DNA from: Candidatus Sulfotelmatobacter sp.
GTDB taxonomy: Bacteria; Acidobacteriota; Terriglobia; Terriglobales; Acidobacteriaceae
Direction: 5' to 3'
NCBI GenBank assembly: GCA_030040725.1
Contig: JASHTD010000483.1
Span: 1-16,863, forward strand
DNA length: 16,863 nt
The notes beneath the pieces were generated by a model that was not told the DNA's origin, searched no databases, and worked only from the letters and a program-made list of their open reading frames with translations. Both the position numbers and the translations under genes were made by a program. Numbering within the stretch: the stretch's first letter is position 1; each line of letters opens with the position of its first letter. Below, piece by piece: positions 14,056-16,863 of the stretch.

Positions 14056-14096
14056 GCTCACTGGCGACCGTCCAAGGGGGACGGCGCCAGTGGAGC
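14056..14096. terminator. Strong GC-rich hairpin between the GloVer and RodZ-like genes
   Basis: The nested stem pairs ACTGGCG with CGCCAGT and, inside, CCGTCC (14068-14073) with GGACGG (14079-14084), around an AAGGG loop, with a bulged A; GCTC/GAGC extends the outer end past a bulge. It lies 23 nt past the stop of the minus-strand GloVer gene, where a terminator would be expected. No T-run follows on that strand, so it may be a factor-dependent or structural signal, or a repeat. Confidence 0.45.
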
Positions 14097-14118
14097 AGAT
14101 GGCCGGGGGAAACGAGCC

Positions 14119-15447
14119 TTACGGAATGTATTCGAATATGGCGCCCGCGGAGTGTGTTCCTCCGGCAGCGGTTGTTCCGTAGAGGTTGCCGGCAGCATCG
14201 GAGGTCAGGCCACCCAGGGGCAGGTTGACGCCGTACCGCTCAAAACTGAAGAGTTCCGTGAGTTCCCAGGCTCCTGTAACCTGCGAGACCCGATAGATGC
14301 CTCCGTTATTGCCGGGGCCGCCGCCTTCGAAGACGCCGTACACGTCGCCGGCAGAGTCGATGACGATGGATCCGCTGGGGTTATAGGCACTATTCTGGCT
14401 GAACAAGTGAAGGCGACTCTCTGGCCAGTAGCCGCTTGAAGAAGGCGAGAGTTCGAAGGCCTCGCCACATCCTTCGTCGCAATCGAGGGGCGGACCGCCA
14501 TTGACGGTGGTGCCATAAAGGTTTCCGGCAGAGTCGAGCGACAAGCCGCCGAACGGGTCATTGCCATTCATGCCGTCGAAGATGTGGAGAGTGGTTTCTT
14601 TCCATCCGCTGCCGGAAGGCGAGACTTCGAACACGCTGCCGCAGGAACAGCCAACGTAGTCGCCAGCTTCTGTGGTTGTGCCGTAAAGATTGCCGGCACT
14701 ATCGAGCGCGAGGCTGGCGGCGAATGGATAGGCGCCATCTTTCAGTCCCTGAAACGCATAAAGCTCGGTTTCCGTCCAGCCGGTGGGGCCGGGAGAAAGT
14801 TTAAAGACCACGCCACATCCGACGCTCTCGCAATTCGCAGCGTTCAGCGCGCCGCCGGCAAGAGCGGTGCTGTAAAGATTGCCCGCAGAATCGCGGATCA
14901 GGCCGGCAGAGGGTTGGTTGCCATCGCGGCCGCCGCTGAAGGTGTGCAAGATGGTTTCGGTCCACGAGCCGGTGCCTGTGGGCGAGAGCTCGAAGACCAC
15001 GCCACAGCCCCAGGGCTTACAGGTCGCCGAAGTTGTATTGCCGCCGTAACGAGCGGTTCCGTAGACATTGCCGGCGGCATCGGTGACGAGGTTGCCAAAG
15101 GGATTGCCTCCGTCGCTGCCACCGCTGAAGGTGTGCAGCACGGTTTCGGTCCAGGAGCCGGTGCCTGAGGCGGGCGGAGAAAGTTCAAAGATGGCGCCGC
15201 AGCCTTCGTTACTACTGCAGTTATAAGTGCCGCCATAAGTGCTCGCGCCGTAAAGATTGCCGGCCGAGTCGAAGGTCACCCCAGCGTACGGGAAGTATCC
15301 ATCATTTGTTCCTTGCAGGCTGTAGAGAACCTGCAAGGTTTGAGCATCGGCGCCCATGGCAAGAGCCACGGTGAAAGTGCCGAGAATAAAAGCGGCGCGC
15401 AGCGTGCGCAAAAATTGTCGAGTCAGCGGCCTCATTTGGCGGTGCAT
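14119..15447 (-). CDS. Secreted GloVer-repeat (TIGR03803-type) beta-propeller protein
   Basis: A 442-residue exported protein; AAGAGGA lies about 8 nt before the ATG at 15447. Residues 1-35 are a signal peptide with an ADA cleavage motif at 33-35. The rest is seven repeats of about 55-63 residues, each with a DSAGNLYGTT-like core (58-67, 123-131, 186-194, 249-258, 305-314, 364-371, 417-426) and each of the first five ending in a GCG-V/A-F-E-L-S-P strand. This matches the GloVer (TIGR03803) tandem-repeat family, and seven repeats suit a seven-bladed propeller. Blades 1-5 each hold a close Cys pair (C77/C83, C143/C148, C206/C211, C267/C269, C323/C327); blades 6 and 7 have none. Function is unknown; it is likely extracellular, possibly surface-bound. 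Confidence 0.88.
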   Translation of the reverse strand: MHRQMRPLTRQFLRTLRAAFILGTFTVALAMGADAQTLQVLYSLQGTNDGYFPYAGVTFDSAGNLYGASTYGGTYNCSSNEGCGAIFELSPPASGTGSWTETVLHTFSGGSDGGNPFGNLVTDAAGNVYGTARYGGNTTSATCKPWGCGVVFELSPTGTGSWTETILHTFSGGRDGNQPSAGLIRDSAGNLYSTALAGGALNAANCESVGCGVVFKLSPGPTGWTETELYAFQGLKDGAYPFAASLALDSAGNLYGTTTEAGDYVGCSCGSVFEVSPSGSGWKETTLHIFDGMNGNDPFGGLSLDSAGNLYGTTVNGGPPLDCDEGCGEAFELSPSSSGYWPESRLHLFSQNSAYNPSGSIVIDSAGDVYGVFEGGGPGNNGGIYRVSQVTGAWELTELFSFERYGVNLPLGGLTSDAAGNLYGTTAAGGTHSAGAIFEYIP

Positions 15448-15465
15448 AGATCATCCTCTTCATAC

Positions 15466-15513
15466 GAAGTTCTATTTTGACGCAGAAAGCTGGTACGAGC
15501 AGGGGAGAACTTC
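15466..15513. promoter_or_regulatory. Spaced inverted repeat upstream of the GloVer gene
   Basis: GAAGTTCT (15466-15473) and AGAACTTC (15506-15513) are perfect inverse copies, 32 nt apart, within the 70 bp before the GloVer start. This could be a regulator site or a leader stem. The evidence is only the symmetry, which could be chance. Confidence 0.25.
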
Positions 15514-15558
15514 TAGGCGCGGAAGTATATCACATAAAGTGCGAAGGGAGGTTAAAAG

Positions 15559-15618
15559 CAGGTCTCGGTAGTGTCCTAATTTGAAAAGCAAATTAGGACA
15601 CTACCCAGGTCTCAGTAG
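15559..15618. mobile_element. Perfect palindrome flanked by short direct repeats (possible MITE remnant)
   Basis: A 17-bp perfect stem (15567-15583 with 15589-15605), GGTAGTGTCCTAATTTG and its complement, encloses a 5-nt loop AAAAG. CAGGTCTCGGTAG (15559-15571) and CAGGTCTCAGTAG (15606-15618) are near-identical direct repeats that overlap or abut the palindrome. That layout fits a very small inverted-repeat element inserted with a target duplication, or a solo inverted repeat of an insertion sequence. It could also be a structural or termination signal; no T-run follows on either strand. Confidence 0.4.
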
Positions 15619-15695
15619 GGAACCAAAATTTGCCTTTCTTCAGAACGAGCTTTCGACGGAATCGTGACTGGCAAACGAAAGCGAGGCGATGCAGG

Positions 15696-16133
15696 CTATT
15701 GCGACTGTGTTTGCTGCAGCGCGATGGTGAACTGGGCGTTGCAAGTCTTTGAGGGATCGTCGAAAGCCGAGCCGGTGAGGTTTCCCTTCGAGGCCTGGAA
15801 GAATAATCCCTGTTTGGTTTTCTCGGGCAGACCGGTGAAGCGGGCTTTGCCGTCGGCGTTGGTGCCGACCTGGAGATCGAGCTTGTGAGCGCCGAACATG
15901 CCGTAGGAGATATGGACTTTGATCTGGGCGTCATAGATGGGCGCGGCGGCGGTGGTGGTGATGGTGAAGTCGGCGGTGCACGGGCCGATGCCGCCATCGA
16001 TGAAAGGGATGGATTTGGGATTCGGAGTGGGGTTGGCCTGGGCGCGCAGAACTGGCGGTGAAACGATCGCGAGAAGAAATGCCGCGAGCAGGAGAACGAA
16101 AACGCGGATGAGGATGTTGTGGGTTTTAGGCAT
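15696..16133 (-). CDS. Small secreted protein of unknown function
   Basis: A 145-residue protein from the ATG at 16133. Residues 1-33 are a signal peptide: basic start, hydrophobic FVLLLAAFLLAIV core, then a VLRAQA cleavage region. The mature part looks beta-rich, with VGTNADGKARFTGLP reminiscent of carboxypeptidase-regulatory-like or transthyretin-like folds. Two cysteines remain (C52 in GGIGPCTADF, C131 in SKTCNAQF), so one disulphide is plausible. I do not recognise a named family. No strong Shine-Dalgarno site is seen before the chosen ATG; starts further upstream in the same frame would spoil the signal peptide. It lies between the GloVer gene and an M61 peptidase gene on the same strand. 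Confidence 0.7.
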   Translation of the reverse strand: MPKTHNILIRVFVLLLAAFLLAIVSPPVLRAQANPTPNPKSIPFIDGGIGPCTADFTITTTAAAPIYDAQIKVHISYGMFGAHKLDLQVGTNADGKARFTGLPEKTKQGLFFQASKGNLTGSAFDDPSKTCNAQFTIALQQTQSQ

Positions 16134-16340
16134 AGATATAAAGATAAACGAACGGCGGCCCAAGGGCAGCATTCCAAGAAAGATTTCAGCGTATGCGTGT
16201 GGCAGCCCGGCGCAGCGTAGCCGGCGACCGGCAGAATTTCCAAGTCGCCGACCACAGGTGCAGAAACGTCGCATCCACTCCAGCGCGGCGCGCCAGACCA
16301 CACGCCACGGTGGAACATCATCAGACGAGGACCGGCTCTT
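16134..16340. other. Intergenic gap, nothing recognised
   Basis: This lies between the stop of the M61-type gene and the start of the small secreted gene, both on the minus strand. It has short GC-rich symmetries such as GGC...GCC but no clear terminator, RNA or gene. Confidence 0.4.
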
Positions 16341-16863
16341 CTAATGGCTCGCGGCCTGGGGCTTGATTAACTCATCGAGATAGTCCGGCCGGTCACCATC
16401 ACGCACCAGGTGGGGGTAACGCGCGCCGTCATGGTAATTAATGGTGCAAGTTCGAAAATAATCGTCCACGACGACGAGGAGTGTGATCGGTTGTGAAGTG
16501 TCTTTTGCCGACTTGATTGCGTCCGAGAGCAATTCCTCGGTGTAGATGCGGCCGTTGACGCCGATTATTTTCATCTGCGAAGAGATGCCGGCCTCAAACG
16601 CAGGACTCCCGACGATGGAGTCCGTAACAACCCCGTCGCTGCCCACCTGGAGGCCGATCGAATAGGCATCGCCGACATTGCCGCGGCGGCCTTCCAACTT
16701 CAGAGGCTTGTCGCTGAATAGAACTTTCCAGCCGCCGTTTTCGATTCCTCCTACGGGCGCCTCCGCAGAAGTGGAAGTCAACCGGGTGTGAAAAAATCCA
16801 GCCCAATCAAAAGGCGCCAATGCGTTGAGTGTCTTTACCAAATCGTCGAAGGTGTAGGTCTTT
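16341..16863 (-). CDS. M61-family peptidase, C-terminal part with PDZ domain (partial)
   Basis: The 3' end of a larger gene, whose N-terminus lies beyond the right edge of the window. The frame is open to the edge (KTYTFDDLVKTLN begins at about 16862), so an internal start at 16841 is an artefact. The visible 174 or so residues match the C-terminus of M61 glycyl-aminopeptidase-like proteins: a PDZ fold around GLQVGSDGVVTDSIVGSPAF and AGISSQMKIIGVNGRIYT, then ITLLVVVDDYFRTCTINYHD, and PHLVRDGDRPDYLDEL. The HExxH metal site would be outside this window. These peptidases are periplasmic and cleave glycine or alanine peptides. Same strand as the small secreted gene. Confidence 0.85.
   Translation of the reverse strand, partial: KTYTFDDLVKTLNALAPFDWAGFFHTRLTSTSAEAPVGGIENGGWKVLFSDKPLKLEGRRGNVGDAYSIGLQVGSDGVVTDSIVGSPAFEAGISSQMKIIGVNGRIYTEELLSDAIKSAKDTSQPITLLVVVDDYFRTCTINYHDGARYPHLVRDGDRPDYLDELIKPQAASH

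Noticed and set aside
15567..15605. Palindrome read as a classic intrinsic terminator
   Set aside because: No T-run follows the stem on either strand.
16341..16841. A complete 166-residue gene starting at 16841
   Set aside because: The frame stays open to the window edge and the sequence matches the C-terminal end of a much larger M61 peptidase.

Overview
The window looks like chromosomal DNA from an Acidobacteriota (Terriglobia-like) soil bacterium. This is inferred from content, not from a search. The clues are a GC-rich genome with good Shine-Dalgarno sites, a very large secreted protein with NTAxG repeats, a GloVer-repeat propeller, a kumamolisin-type S53 peptidase, an HTH/DUF4115 (RodZ-like) protein, an ArsR-VOC-SRPBCC gene run, and dispersed REP-like repeats in almost every larger intergenic gap.

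Layout. Bases 1-806 hold no convincing gene but carry a composite of palindromic repeats. Its last hairpin sits directly before the Shine-Dalgarno site of the first gene. Bases 807-4379 encode a 1190-residue exported repeat protein with two copies of one module and two hexapeptide-repeat blocks. Bases 4693-5315 hold a VapBC-type toxin-antitoxin pair with a promoter that would give an almost leaderless transcript. Bases 5588-8554 hold six same-strand genes with gaps of at most 64 nt: an ArsR-family repressor, a VOC (glyoxalase-fold) protein, an SRPBCC/AHSA1 protein, a small two-helix membrane protein, a DUF1801/OmdA (YdeI-like) protein and a RibD-C/DHFR-like reductase. A palindrome overlaps the promoter, so autorepression by the first gene product is plausible.

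Bases 8616-10194 (minus strand) encode an isoprenylcysteine-methyltransferase-like membrane protein and a PF10014-type 2OG-Fe(II) dioxygenase. An approximately 0.8-kb gap (10195-11010) follows, containing two adjacent strong hairpins and further repeat fragments. Bases 11011-12621 (plus) encode an S53 serine-carboxyl peptidase with all catalytic residues. It meets, tail to tail with a 4-nt overlap, a minus-strand RodZ-like gene (12618-13955) whose only usable start appears to be TTG. Further minus-strand genes are a secreted seven-repeat GloVer protein (14119-15447), a small secreted protein of unknown function (15696-16133), and the C-terminal, PDZ-containing end of an M61-family peptidase that runs off the window.

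No rRNA, tRNA, intact insertion sequence, CRISPR array or prophage was recognised. The items most worth following up are the ArsR-controlled six-gene cluster, the hairpin-repeat family (one copy next to a Shine-Dalgarno site), the 17-bp perfect palindrome at 15567-15605, the duplicated architecture of the giant repeat protein, and the cysteine pairs in the GloVer propeller.
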